DNA of 43,078 nt from Bradyrhizobium valentinum (GCF_001440405.1 NZ_LLXX01000130.1:18609-61686); one strand, 5' to 3'. Shown: positions 17,931 to 25,820, counted from the stretch's first letter. Notes: generated by a model from the sequence alone, not told the origin. Numbers and translations are program-made.

Positions 17931-19865
17931 TTATCTGTTCAGCGCACCGAAGCCGGCGGCCGAGACGAGGCGATTGCTGGCCGCGCGATTGGAGGCTGCG
18001 ACAGCCGTCGCCTGACGCCGCTCCAACGCCCCGGTGCCGAGTATGGCGGCGATGGCCGAACTGCCTCCCGCCTCCAGCGACGCGATAGCCTCCTTGGCCC
18101 AGAGGTAGGAAGCTTCAAAGATTTCCGTGTGGCGATCGAAATCCGTCACATCGATATCGAGCGGAAGCGGCGGCCGCATCACCGTATCGAACGGCCCGAC
18201 CGGCAAAGTATCGTAGCGCTGATGTGCCACCAGGCTTCGCCACAGCACGTTCACCGCGCTCGGCGCCGCGGGCAGCAGCTTCTTGCGGAACGGCGTCAGC
18301 ATGGCGGCGATCAGCTCGAACCGGCCCGGCAGCGATGCATAGTCGACGTCGAACATCTCCGCCGCCGGCTCGCCGAAATGCACCACCAGGTTGGGACCGC
18401 TCTTGAGCTGGTGCATCGACGCCAGCGGGACGTTGTCGATGAGACATCCATCGACCAGCATCGCGCCCTCCGCCGTGTAGAACGGCGGCAGCAGCCCGGG
18501 AATCGCACTCGATGCGCGCACCGCCTGCCAGAGCGGCCCCGTCCGGATCAGTTCGAGATTGTGGGTCGAAAGATTGGTGGCGACGGCGGCGAAGGGCCGC
18601 CAGCAATCCTCGATCCGGCAGTCGTGGCCGTATTGTTGCGCCAGCGCGCGGTCGAATGCCTTGTGATCCAGCAGGGAGTAGCGCGGCCAGGTCGGCCGCC
18701 GAAAGCTCCTGCTCCTGACGAAGATCTCGTGCGTCCCGCGCTCGAGATGCTCGGCTTCGAGATTTTTGGCGAAGCCGGCCACCATGGCGGAGCCGACGCT
18801 GGTGCCGACAAAGATATCGAACATTAGGCCGCGTTCGCGAAACGCCTTGTAGATACCGACATGCGCGGTTCCGAAGCTGCCGCCGCCGGCGGCGACGAAG
18901 CCCACCGCCCGGCCGCACAGAAAGCGGACCAGGCTGTCGATGTCGACCTGGTCTTCGAGGGCGACATGGTGATGCATGAAGGCCGGCAGCCGGGCCAGCC
19001 AGGCCGCAGTGCCAGAGACCTCGCCGCTTCGCCGGTCATGAATGCGAACGAGGCGTCTGGCCGAAACGGGATGAACCTCGCAGGCGAAGGCCTCGATATC
19101 AGTCAATGCTGCCGCCGGCGCATCGCCGCGGCACGCGAACACGACCATGTCGGCCTGACGGATGGCCTTGCGCGCCCAGGGCGAAGCCTCGCGGCCGCCG
19201 AGATAAACCACCAGCGGCGCCGTGTGTTCGAGCTTGTTGAGCCATTCGGTGACGTCGTGCGCATCGAGCGCGCGGCCGGGAAATATCGCCTGGAGGCGGG
19301 CGGCGTCGACGATCTCGGCATGGGTCGCGGCCAGTGCCTCGCGCATCCGGCGATCGAAAGCGCCCGGCAGCGGCTCCAATCCGCCGTCGATCAGCGCCAC
19401 TGTTCGCGCCTTCGGCGAGGTGCGGAACGGCGCGATGCGCGCGGTCTCCTTGGCGAACCGCCGCGCCAGCGCCGCGAGCAGCGCCTCGACGATGGCGGGG
19501 GCTTCCTCGACGAGCTTCTGGTAGGCCGGACGCGTCAACGCCAGCACGCTGGTGTCCCGGATGGCGATCACGTCGGCGGTACGCGGGACATTGGCGAAGA
19601 AGCCGATCTCGCCCACCAGTTCGCCGGCCCGAAGCTCGGCGATCGGTTCGAGATAGCCGGTCTTGCGCACCGCTAGCGCGCCATGCAGCACCAGGAAAAG
19701 CGAATCCGACGGCCCGCCTTGCGCGACCAGCATCTGTCCGCGCACCAGATCCTGGCGGACCATCGCGTTGAGTGCCTTCAGCCGCTGTTCGGAACTGAGC
19801 GTTCGAAACAGCGCGAAGTCCTCCGAGGCGGAGCCCAACGCAAGTATTGAGCTCGATCCATCCAT
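17931..19865 (-). CDS. Cyclic-nucleotide-domain patatin-like phospholipase (NTE family)
   Basis: The 644-residue protein joins two domains. Residues about 15-130 are a cyclic-nucleotide-binding fold with GELVGEIGFFANVPRTADVI, the phosphate-binding cassette region. Residues about 320-500 are a patatin hydrolase with the oxyanion loop GGGSFGTAHVG, nucleophile Ser356 in GTSVGS, and the dyad Asp472 in VDGCLIDN. This matches bacterial relatives of neuropathy target esterase, which hydrolyse lysophospholipids. The oxyanion loop carries Phe where many patatins have Arg. The middle region resembles the Rossmann-like part seen in long NTE homologues. An adenylate cyclase is encoded at 26961-29081, but no direct link is shown. 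Confidence 0.9.
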   Translation of the reverse strand: MDGSSSILALGSASEDFALFRTLSSEQRLKALNAMVRQDLVRGQMLVAQGGPSDSLFLVLHGALAVRKTGYLEPIAELRAGELVGEIGFFANVPRTADVIAIRDTSVLALTRPAYQKLVEEAPAIVEALLAALARRFAKETARIAPFRTSPKARTVALIDGGLEPLPGAFDRRMREALAATHAEIVDAARLQAIFPGRALDAHDVTEWLNKLEHTAPLVVYLGGREASPWARKAIRQADMVVFACRGDAPAAALTDIEAFACEVHPVSARRLVRIHDRRSGEVSGTAAWLARLPAFMHHHVALEDQVDIDSLVRFLCGRAVGFVAAGGGSFGTAHVGIYKAFRERGLMFDIFVGTSVGSAMVAGFAKNLEAEHLERGTHEIFVRSRSFRRPTWPRYSLLDHKAFDRALAQQYGHDCRIEDCWRPFAAVATNLSTHNLELIRTGPLWQAVRASSAIPGLLPPFYTAEGAMLVDGCLIDNVPLASMHQLKSGPNLVVHFGEPAAEMFDVDYASLPGRFELIAAMLTPFRKKLLPAAPSAVNVLWRSLVAHQRYDTLPVGPFDTVMRPPLPLDIDVTDFDRHTEIFEASYLWAKEAIASLEAGGSSAIAAILGTGALERRQATAVAASNRAASNRLVSAAGFGALNR

Positions 19866-20013
19866 TTGGCGGTACCCGGTTGAAACGGCCCAACTCTAGC
19901 GCCGGGCACACATCACCGCGAGCGATATAAAGACTGTGCCCGAGCGCAGGGGGCTATTCGCCGCCGCAAGCGGCCTCGTCGGTGCACTGCAGCATGAGGG
20001 CCGCCGCCCTGCC

Positions 20014-21093
20014 TTACGCCGCCCATCGGCCGCGATTGTTTTCGGCGAGAATGGGCCGGATTAGCCGGCCAAAGCGCTCGGCCTCCTCGTCATGCAGATA
20101 GCCGGACAGGCAGAACGAATGGCAGCCGGCATCGATGAATTGCTGCAGCGTGTCGGCGCACTGGATGGGATTTCCGACGACGGCGATGCCGGCGCCGGGG
20201 CGGACTTTGGTGATGCCGGTCCACAGATGCGGCAATAGCAGATCGCCATGCTCGCGGGCGAGCTGCTGCACGCGCAGATTCGCCTCCGAGCGGTTGTACA
20301 GCGTTTTCATTTCCTGCTTCTGTCGCTCGGTCGCATGCCGCACCAGTTGATCGGCGGCCTCCCAGGCGTCCGCCTCGTTCTCGCGGCAGATCACCTGCAG
20401 CCGCATGCCGAAGCCGATGTCGTTTTCGCGGCCATGCGCGCGTGCCATCTCCCTAATCTCGGCAATGTTCGAGGCGATCTTTTCCGGCAGGTCGCCCCAG
20501 AACAGATGCACGTCGGAATGCTTGGCGGACAATTCCCAGGCCTGGCGCGAGCCGCCGCCGAGATAGAATTTTGGAAACGGCTGCTGGTGCGGGCGCGGCC
20601 TGATATGGGCGCCGGACAGTTTGTGAAATTTTCCTTCGAAGTTTACCGGCCCGCGCGTCGTCCACAGCGCCTTCAGGATCGAGACTTCCTCCTCCATCAA
20701 TTCGTAGCGCTGTTCCTTGGGGTAGCGCACGCCCTCGCCTTCGACCTCGCTCTCGTTCTGGCCGGCGATCAGATTGATGCAGATGCGCCCGCCCGACATC
20801 TGGTCGAAGGTCGAGATCATTTTCGCCAGCAGCACCGGGTTGATGTAGCCTGGTCTTGCCGCAATCAGCGGCTTGATGGACGACGAACGCGCCGCCATGA
20901 ACGCGCCAGTGATCCACGCCTCCCAGCACACCGAGCCGACCGGGATTAAAAGATACTCGAAGCCGGCCTTTTCCGCCGCCTGCACTACACGGTCGCACAG
21001 CTCGGGCGAGCCCGGAATCTGCGCTTCCATCAGGCCATAGGCCGTGGTGTCGCCATGCGTGGGCAAATACCAGCCGAATTCGAGCGGACGCAT
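20014..21093 (-). CDS. SsuD-like LLM-class flavin monooxygenase
   Basis: The ATG at 21093 is preceded by GGGGAGA and gives 359 residues. FGWYLPTHGDTTAYG at the N-terminus and ICINLIAGQNESEVEGEG further on match the alkanesulfonate monooxygenase (SsuD) branch of the luciferase-like family, as does the C-terminal FCLSGYLHDEEAERFG. SsuD-type enzymes use FMNH2 and O2 to split the C-S bond of alkanesulfonates. No SsuE reductase or SsuABC transporter is encoded nearby, so the substrate stays open. The open frame upstream to 21213 is not supported by a start site. Confidence 0.88.
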   Translation of the reverse strand: MRPLEFGWYLPTHGDTTAYGLMEAQIPGSPELCDRVVQAAEKAGFEYLLIPVGSVCWEAWITGAFMAARSSSIKPLIAARPGYINPVLLAKMISTFDQMSGGRICINLIAGQNESEVEGEGVRYPKEQRYELMEEEVSILKALWTTRGPVNFEGKFHKLSGAHIRPRPHQQPFPKFYLGGGSRQAWELSAKHSDVHLFWGDLPEKIASNIAEIREMARAHGRENDIGFGMRLQVICRENEADAWEAADQLVRHATERQKQEMKTLYNRSEANLRVQQLAREHGDLLLPHLWTGITKVRPGAGIAVVGNPIQCADTLQQFIDAGCHSFCLSGYLHDEEAERFGRLIRPILAENNRGRWAA

Positions 21094-21234
21094 GAACGTG
21101 TCTCCCCGTCGACGCTTGTTGCCTGGTCCTTTGGCAGACGAGTTTAGCGGTTGCGAAAGCCGGAGCAATCGGGTTCCGGTTGCAGGGCGGTTTTCGATTT
21201 CCATCGCGCCCACGGCAAGATAGAGTCCTTAAGC

Positions 21235-21642
21235 ATGTCACCGGTCTCACTGCTTCTCAATATCATCTGGATCGTGCTCGGCGGCGCATGGATGGCGTTC
21301 GGCTGGCTGGTTGCCGCCGTCGTCATGGCGATCACGATCATCGGCATTCCCTGGGCGCGGGCCGCATTCAATATCGCGGCCTACACCTTGTTCCCGTTCG
21401 GCTTCACGGCGATCTCGCGCGACGCCTATACGGGCCAGGAAGATATCGGCACCGGGCCGCTCGGGGTGATCGGCAACATCATCTGGCTGGTGCTGGCGGG
21501 ATGGTGGCTGGCGCTCGGGCATGTCATCACGGCGGTCGTGCTGGCCGTGACGATTATCGGCATTCCCTTTGCCTGGGCGCATCTCAAGCTTGCCGGCATC
21601 GCGCTGTGGCCGATCGGCAAGATCATCGTTCCCGCGAGTTAG
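21235..21642 (+). CDS. yccF: YccF family inner membrane protein
   Basis: Encodes 135 residues from ATG 21235. It contains two YccF repeats, each with a helix followed by ITIIGIPWA or VTIIGIPFA and a second hydrophobic stretch (NIAAYTLFPFGFTAIS; LAGIALWPIGKIIVPA). The repeated NIIW...GG/AGWW blocks at the start of each half are family hallmarks. The protein is a small integral membrane protein with no established biochemical role. It is divergent from the SsuD-like gene and convergent with the universal stress protein gene; only 18 bp separate their stop codons. Confidence 0.88.
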   Translation: MSPVSLLLNIIWIVLGGAWMAFGWLVAAVVMAITIIGIPWARAAFNIAAYTLFPFGFTAISRDAYTGQEDIGTGPLGVIGNIIWLVLAGWWLALGHVITAVVLAVTIIGIPFAWAHLKLAGIALWPIGKIIVPAS

Positions 21643-21660
21643 GTTCGAAGCGGTCACGGA

Positions 21661-22137
21661 TTATCCGGAGGCCACTGTTTCCGCCGGCTTCAGCCGCTCG
21701 AACTCGGAATCGCTGATCTCGGTCTGGGCCACGAGCACGCTGCAGCGCAGCCGCTTGACCAGGTAGCTGCCGATCGAGCCGAACCAGCGCGCCAGCGCCC
21801 CCTGCGGGCGGTGGCCGACGACGACGAGATGCGCGCCGATCTCTTCGGCGACCTCGGCGATTTTCTGCCCGGCATCGCCGACCTCAAGCCGCGTGGTCGG
21901 CGTAAATCCCAGCGCCTTCAGGCGCTCGGCGCCTTCGTTCAGGATGGCCTTGTAATCCTCGGTCTGCAGTTCGATCGGGATCGTAAGCCCGGCCTCGGGC
22001 GTCATGATCGAGGAGACCTCGACGACGGCGAGCAAAAAGACCTCGGAACGGCAGAGTTGTGCGAGCTTTGCGCCCTCCCGCAACGCGCGCCGCCCCTCGA
22101 CCGAACCGTCATAGGCGAGAAGAACCTTCTTATACAT
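21661..22137 (-). CDS. Universal stress protein (UspA family)
   Basis: The 158-residue protein has the single-domain Usp fold. VLLAYDGS at about 5-12 is the nucleotide-binding start, and GHRPQGALARWFGSIGSYLVKR near 115-136 fits the G-2X-G-9X-G(S) ATP-binding pattern. GDAGQKIAEVAEEIGAHLVVVG is typical of the core. GGGGACG precedes the start. Usp proteins are cytoplasmic and accumulate under starvation or oxygen limitation; the precise role is unknown. No FNR/FixK box was identified in the short upstream gap. Confidence 0.92.
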   Translation of the reverse strand: MYKKVLLAYDGSVEGRRALREGAKLAQLCRSEVFLLAVVEVSSIMTPEAGLTIPIELQTEDYKAILNEGAERLKALGFTPTTRLEVGDAGQKIAEVAEEIGAHLVVVGHRPQGALARWFGSIGSYLVKRLRCSVLVAQTEISDSEFERLKPAETVASG

Positions 22138-22310
22138 CGGACGTCCCCATCCATGGTCTAGAAGATCAACGCGTCAAGACTAGCACCAATTCGCCGCGAC
22201 GGATCGGAATTTTGCAGGGGACGCGGCCGGCGTCATGCCGCCTTCGTCTCCCCACCCCCGAAAAGGGCCGGTTGCCCCTGCCCGGCCAATCGGCTAAATG
22301 AACCGGCGAA

Positions 22311-22356
22311 GCACCCGTAGCTCAGCTGGATAGAGCGTTGCCCTCCGAAGGCAAGT
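22311..22356 (+). pseudogene. Truncated tRNA-Arg copy (5' half)
   Basis: The first 46 bases match the 5' half of the intact tRNA-Arg(CCG) at 22477, from the acceptor strand GCACCCG through the D-arm and the complete anticodon arm with loop CTCCGAA. Homology then stops: no T-arm or acceptor 3' strand follows. The anticodon stem differs from the intact copy by a compensated pair (TTGCC/GGCAA here, TCGCC/GGCGA there), so this was once an independent functional tRNA gene rather than a recent copy. It marks the left edge of the decayed element. Confidence 0.85.
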
Positions 22357-22476
22357 GTCAAGACAGCTGGTGCGAAAAGTGAGGAAGAAAGCGTATTGTA
22401 CTGCAATGGCTTGCGAGGGCCCCGCGTTGAGGTTAACTCATACGCGAAATCCGCGTAAGCACTGCGTAAGCAAGAA
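22357..22476 (+). other. Spacer between the two tRNA-Arg copies
   Basis: The 120-bp stretch has no ORF. It holds a perfect small hairpin, TACGCG-5-CGCGTA, at 22441-22457 and a direct repeat of GCGTAAGCA at 22453 and 22464, spaced 11 bp (one helical turn). Such phased direct repeats beside an attachment site can be binding sites for an excision factor; that is inference. Confidence 0.4.
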
Positions 22477-22553
22477 GCACCCGTAGCTCAGCTGGATAGA
22501 GCGTCGCCCTCCGAAGGCGAAGGCCACACGTTCGAATCGTGTCGGGTGCGCCA
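22477..22553 (+). tRNA. tRNA-Arg (anticodon CCG)
   Basis: The 77-base gene folds completely. The acceptor GCACCCG pairs with CGGGTGC, the D-arm has AGCTCAGCTGGATAGAGC, the anticodon stem is TCGCC/GGCGA around loop CTCCGAA (anticodon CCG), the T-arm is CACACGTTCGAATCGTGTC-like, and CCA is encoded. It reads CGG arginine codons. The serine recombinase pseudogene on the opposite strand reads into its body, as is usual when an element sits at a tRNA target. Confidence 0.96.
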
Positions 22554-24209
22554 TTTCGGTATAAAACTGCGAACGCCAGCAGCCGCCGATTCTACGCCAG
22601 CAGCAGCGACAAGTGTCCGGAGCAGTTCGGTTTTCGTGCCGAGCATGCGAATCTCGGTCGGACTGACGACCTCAACGCGCTGGGCAACCGCCCGCAGATG
22701 GTCCCGCCTGTATGTTCCATCTTCGTTTCGCAGCTTGCGCCGCGCGCTTAGCGCGAAACGGCGAAGGCTCTCCGGAGTGATGATCGGACCAACACGTTCA
22801 AGCGCTGCGGCTGCGCGCTCGGCATCCGCATGCGCCTGGTCGCGGATAGCGGACAGTTCCGCGATCCGATCTTTAAGCGAAGGATCGGCAGCGTTGATGA
22901 CGCCGTTCTCGATCGCCTCGTAGAGGCGGCTTCAGTTTCGCTTCAGCCTCGGCGACGCGCTTGCGGAGTTCGGCGATGTGTCCGCGCCGATGCTCATTCC
23001 ATTCCTGCCGGCGCTCCAGCACCTGGTCCATCATCGCCGTCAGACGCTGTGGGTCGAGTAGGCGCCATTCGAGATGATCGGCCACCGCCCGCTCTAGCTT
23101 GTCCATCGGCACTGTCAGACCGCTGCAGCCCGATTTGCCCTGACGGGCCTTGGTTGAGCAGGTGTAATAGCGATATTGGCCGCCTTTGCGTGTCCGCAGC
23201 GTCATGGCCCCACCGCATGATGCGCAAAAGCATATTCCAGTTAGCAACGTTGGGCCGCTGACAGCGCGGGGCAGCATCCATTTTGGGCTGCGCGCCTTCA
23301 GCGCTGCTTGCACGGCCTTGAACTCGGCTTCCGTGATGATCGGCGGCACTTCCATAACCGCATGCTCTGCCTGGGGCTTGGCGTTGCGGGTCTTGTGATC
23401 GCGCGTATTGAAGCGGTGCTGCCCGATATAGGTCGTGCGGGTGAGGATCTGATGCACCGATGCAATGCCGAACTTACCGCCATCGCGCGTTCGGATATTG
23501 CGGGCGTTTAGGTGGTTAGTGATCGACTTGATTCCCATCGGCCCACTATCGCCTTCACCCTTGAGCGCGAGCCGATAAACCAGTCGGACAGTTTCGGCGT
23601 GGATCGGATCGATCTCGAGCTTCTTCTTGATCTTTGCACCACGCTGCTCCGCCGCCACGATCCGATAGCCAAGCGGCGGAAGCGCGCCGTTCCAATATCC
23701 CTGCCGCGCATTCTCCTTCATTGCGCGCAAGGTGTGCTTGGCATTCTCCTTCGACTGATACTCGTCAAACAGCGTCATGATCTGCCGCATCATCACGCTC
23801 ATCGGATCGTCTCCGAGGTCTTGCGTAATTGAGATCAGGCGGACGCCATTTTTGGCAAGCTTCCGCACGTAGAACTCGAATTGGAATTGATCGCGAAAGA
23901 AGCGCGAGAATGAATGGACAACTATGAGCGTGAATGTCGGCGGCCTGGTAAGCGCGGCGTCGATCATCGCCTGGATGAAGGCCGCCGATCATCGGTGGCG
24001 GTGTTTCCCGGCTCCACGAATTCCGACACCACCTCCCAGCCTTTCGCCGCGCGATAGGCTCCGATCTGCCGGCGTTGATCCGGAATTGACAGGTCGCTTT
24101 CCGCCTGTCGGCCGGTTGATACACGCAGATGGAGCGCCGCCTTCGGCGCGGGTGTGGCCGGAGCATCTGCGATCAGGTCATCGGTGATCTATTGGCTGCG
24201 GTTCGTCAT
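22488..24209 (-). pseudogene. Large serine recombinase pseudogene
   Basis: Across three frames the locus encodes a near full-length, about 573-codon recombinase. ATG 24209 is followed by a TAG at codon 7 (MTNRSQ then stop). After it the frame gives a resolvase N-terminus with LRVSTGRQAESDLSIPDQRR, whose Ser is the expected nucleophile, and EPGNTATDDRRP. A one-base loss at about 23979-23984 shifts the frame. The longest intact part (22873-23967) holds VVHSFSRFFRD, the recombinase domain (GYWNGALPPLGYRI), and the zinc-ribbon CFCASCGGAMTLRT with a later CSTKARQGKSGC. An extra base at about 22926-22932 shifts it again, and a coiled-coil end continues to a stop inside the tRNA. Such enzymes integrate mobile elements. 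With a nonsense codon and two frameshifts it should be inactive. Confidence 0.85.
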
Positions 24210-24243
24210 CGCGCGAGCAACTTCTCGATCGAGCGCATCGGCA

Positions 24244-24390
24244 GACCACCAGCATCGATGATCCGACCGTCTCCGCGCTGGCGTATGCGCGCTGCACCGC
24301 ATCGGCGAGCAGCAGCGCCCCCAAGCCGTCGCCTTGCCGAGTACGCGAAATGGCGAGGCGGCCGATGAGCGGTGGCCGCGGTGTGGTCAC
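24244..24390 (-). pseudogene. GNAT acetyltransferase fragment
   Basis: The frame from a GTG at 24390 reads PPLIGRLAISRTRQGDGLG and then ALLLADAVQRAYASAETVG and SSMLVV. This is the acetyl-CoA binding core (RxxGxG-type Q/RxGxG/A as RQGDGLG) and following helix of GNAT enzymes, most like the TacT/AtaT-type toxins that pair with DUF1778 antitoxins. Full proteins have about 160 residues; the N-terminal third is missing and homology ends after about 48 codons. A shifted frame (DALDREVARA) may continue it a little. The GTG overlaps the stop of the SRPBCC gene. No DUF1778 antitoxin is present. It is a remnant, not a working toxin. Confidence 0.65.
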
Positions 24391-24881
24391 GATCTGCCTG
24401 CGAGCAACTCATCCAGCTGCGCGAACTGTTCGGGCAGGGCTTCCGCCGAACCGGCGAGGGCTTCGTCGAGGGCCGCTTTTGTGGGGTAGAGTTCGTGTAG
24501 GGTGACCAACGTCTTGTCGGCTTTTTCTTCGAACGTCACCGTGGTCACGGCGCCCTGATCGCTTTCTTCGTTCGTCCAGACGAGGCGCTTGTGCGGCGTC
24601 ACTTCTCTGTACGTGCCGAAGAACGCCATCGGTTGATCGGAGGTCGGATGGCGGAACACGAGGCGATACGCGCCCCCGGTGCGCACATCCATGTCGCACG
24701 AGAGCAGCGACAGGCCCGCCGACTTCGGAACCCACCAACGCTTGAACAATTCGGGTTTGCTCCACGCTTCGAAGACGATGTGCGCCGGGGCATTGACGGT
24801 GCGCGTCACGACGAGTTCGCGGTCGGATTTGCGCTCCACTGTCGTGGCGCCGGCGGGGCTAGCGTGTTTTTTTTCGGCCAT
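24387..24881 (-). CDS. SRPBCC (AHSA1/CalC-like) family protein
   Basis: The 164-residue protein starts at an ATG preceded by AAGGAG. It has the START-like fold of the AHSA1/CalC group: ELVVTRTVNAPAHIVFEAWS, then FKRWWVPKSAGL, GGAYRLVFRHP and FFGTYREVTPHKRLVWTNEE. These proteins have a deep hydrophobic cavity for small ligands; no enzymatic role is proven. Its first 23 bases overlap the end of the ArsR gene, the standard arrangement of ArsR-SRPBCC operons, so both are co-transcribed and probably co-translated. It is one of the two intact genes inside the decayed element. Confidence 0.9.
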   Translation of the reverse strand: MAEKKHASPAGATTVERKSDRELVVTRTVNAPAHIVFEAWSKPELFKRWWVPKSAGLSLLSCDMDVRTGGAYRLVFRHPTSDQPMAFFGTYREVTPHKRLVWTNEESDQGAVTTVTFEEKADKTLVTLHELYPTKAALDEALAGSAEALPEQFAQLDELLAGRS

Positions 24882-25224
24882 CGGCCTTCTCCTTGCGTTT
24901 CAATTCCTCGACAACTTTGTCCAGCTCATCGAAGCGCGCGCTCCAAAGCCCGCGGTGGCGCTCAATCCAGGCGGCTTCTTCTTCCAGCGCGCGCAGCCCT
25001 AGCCTGCACGTCCGCACGCGCCCGACCTTTTCCGTGGTGACGAGCCCTGCCCGCTCGAGAACGCTGACGTGCTTCTTCATGCCCGTGAGCGTTATGTGGA
25101 ATTTTTCGGCGAGGTCCGTGATCGAAGCGTCGGCACGGCCGAGCTGCTCCAGCACGCCGCGCCGGGTCGCGTCCGACAGCGCGGCGAACGAAGCGTCGAG
25201 GCGGGTTTCGTTATACTGAACCAT
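24859..25224 (-). CDS. ArsR-family transcriptional regulator
   Basis: The 121-residue protein carries a winged helix: LDASFAALSDATRRGVLEQL, ITDLAEKFHITLTGMKKHVS as the helix-turn-helix and LERAGLVTTEKVGRVRTCRL as the wing. It lacks the CxC metal site of classical ArsR/SmtB sensors, as expected for the subgroup linked to SRPBCC genes. The ATG lies at the centre of a perfect 26-bp palindrome and has no Shine-Dalgarno sequence upstream. A TATATA/TATACT box sits just before it, so a leaderless, self-repressed mRNA is likely (inference). Confidence 0.9.
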   Translation of the reverse strand: MVQYNETRLDASFAALSDATRRGVLEQLGRADASITDLAEKFHITLTGMKKHVSVLERAGLVTTEKVGRVRTCRLGLRALEEEAAWIERHRGLWSARFDELDKVVEELKRKEKADGRKKTR

Positions 25225-25237
25225 ATGGTTCAGTATA
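25212..25237 (-). promoter_or_regulatory. Perfect 26-bp palindrome, likely ArsR operator over the start codon
   Basis: Each half is TATACTGAACCAT or its exact reverse complement, with the centre at the arsR start codon (25224). On the coding strand TATATA/TATACT forms a plausible -10, with TTGCAC 17 bp further upstream (25257-25262). A dimer bound here would block both promoter and start. The symmetry is seen directly; the operator role is inferred. Confidence 0.75.
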
Positions 25238-25292
25238 TAGCGGATCGACTTGCGGCGTGCAAGAGGAAACCAAAGCGTTAGGCGGGATGACC

Positions 25293-25421
25293 CTACCAGC
25301 GCCGCTTGCGCCGCGCAGTTGTCTTTGCACGCGCCTTCTTGCGAGCCACGAGTTGGTGCGCCTCAGCCAAGCGCTCGGCGACCTGCGACCAATTTGGACG
25401 GCGATCGAGGTTGTGGCTCCC
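25293..25421 (-). pseudogene. Possible gene remnant with basic C-terminal tail
   Basis: A 42-codon open stretch without its own start codon reads LDRRPNWSQVAERLAEAHQ and then a strongly basic tail (KKARAKTTARRKRRW) before a TAG. The composition looks like the real end of a small nucleoid- or DNA-binding-type protein rather than random sequence, but no family was recognised and a stop lies directly upstream. The call is weak. Confidence 0.25.
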
Positions 25422-25652
25422 TCAGCCAAAGCGCAATCAGTCGTATTAGCTTTGGCGAGCTTGGGATGCTCGCGGTGACCTCCGCGGTCCGAAGGCTGCA
25501 ATATCATAGTGCTCCAGCGGAGACGTAGTTATCAGTTTCGTCTACGCTGGCGCGCCAGTTTTTGTAGGACGCCATATAAGTTTGGGCTTCTGCCACCCAA
25601 GCTGGACTCAGCGCCACGTATGTCTGGACTGGAGCGGGTACCCTCCCTCCGC
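25422..25652 (+). other. Gene-free stretch in the decayed element
   Basis: No supported ORF, RNA gene or repeat was found. Base composition is visibly less GC-rich than the flanking genes, in keeping with remnants of transferred DNA. Confidence 0.4.
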
Positions 25653-25727
25653 GGGCACGGCTTCAATGGTTAGAACTTTCCGCTCATAACGGTCTGGTTG
25701 CAGGTTCGAGTCCTGCCGGGCCCACCA
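25653..25727 (+). pseudogene. Degenerate tRNA(CAU) copy
   Basis: From the anticodon loop CTCATAA onward the sequence is a perfect tRNA 3' half: CGGTC, T-arm GCAGGTTCGAGTCCTGC, acceptor CGGGCCC, discriminator A and CCA. The 5' half is damaged. The acceptor GGGCACG has one mismatch, the TA at positions 8-9 is missing, and the anticodon 5' stem reads TTCCG where GACCG would be needed to pair with CGGTC. It is 75 bases long and probably not functional. The CAU anticodon would belong to a tRNA-Met or lysidine-modified tRNA-Ile. It may be an attachment-site copy. Confidence 0.75.
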
Positions 25728-25738
25728 GCCTTCGCTCG

Positions 25739-25820
25739 TGTGTGCGGACACTTTGAGAACGACTCGATTTCCGCTTTAAGAACGACTCGATTTCGTTTTG
25801 AGAACGACTCGATCTGAGAT
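25739..25820 (+). repeat. Three tandem AGAACGACTCGAT repeats, transposon-end-like
   Basis: The 13-bp AGAACGACTCGAT occurs at 25756, 25779 and 25801, spaced 23 and 22 bp. The block is preceded by TGTGTGCGGACA. Multiple terminal repeats of about 20 bp after a TGT tip are typical of IS21-family ends, where the transposase binds several sites. No transposase gene or second end is present, so this is a solo-end remnant at best. Confidence 0.5.

Noticed and set aside
25756..25813. CRISPR-like short array
   Set aside because: Only three 13-bp units with 9-10 bp spacers and no cas genes; unlike any CRISPR repeat length.
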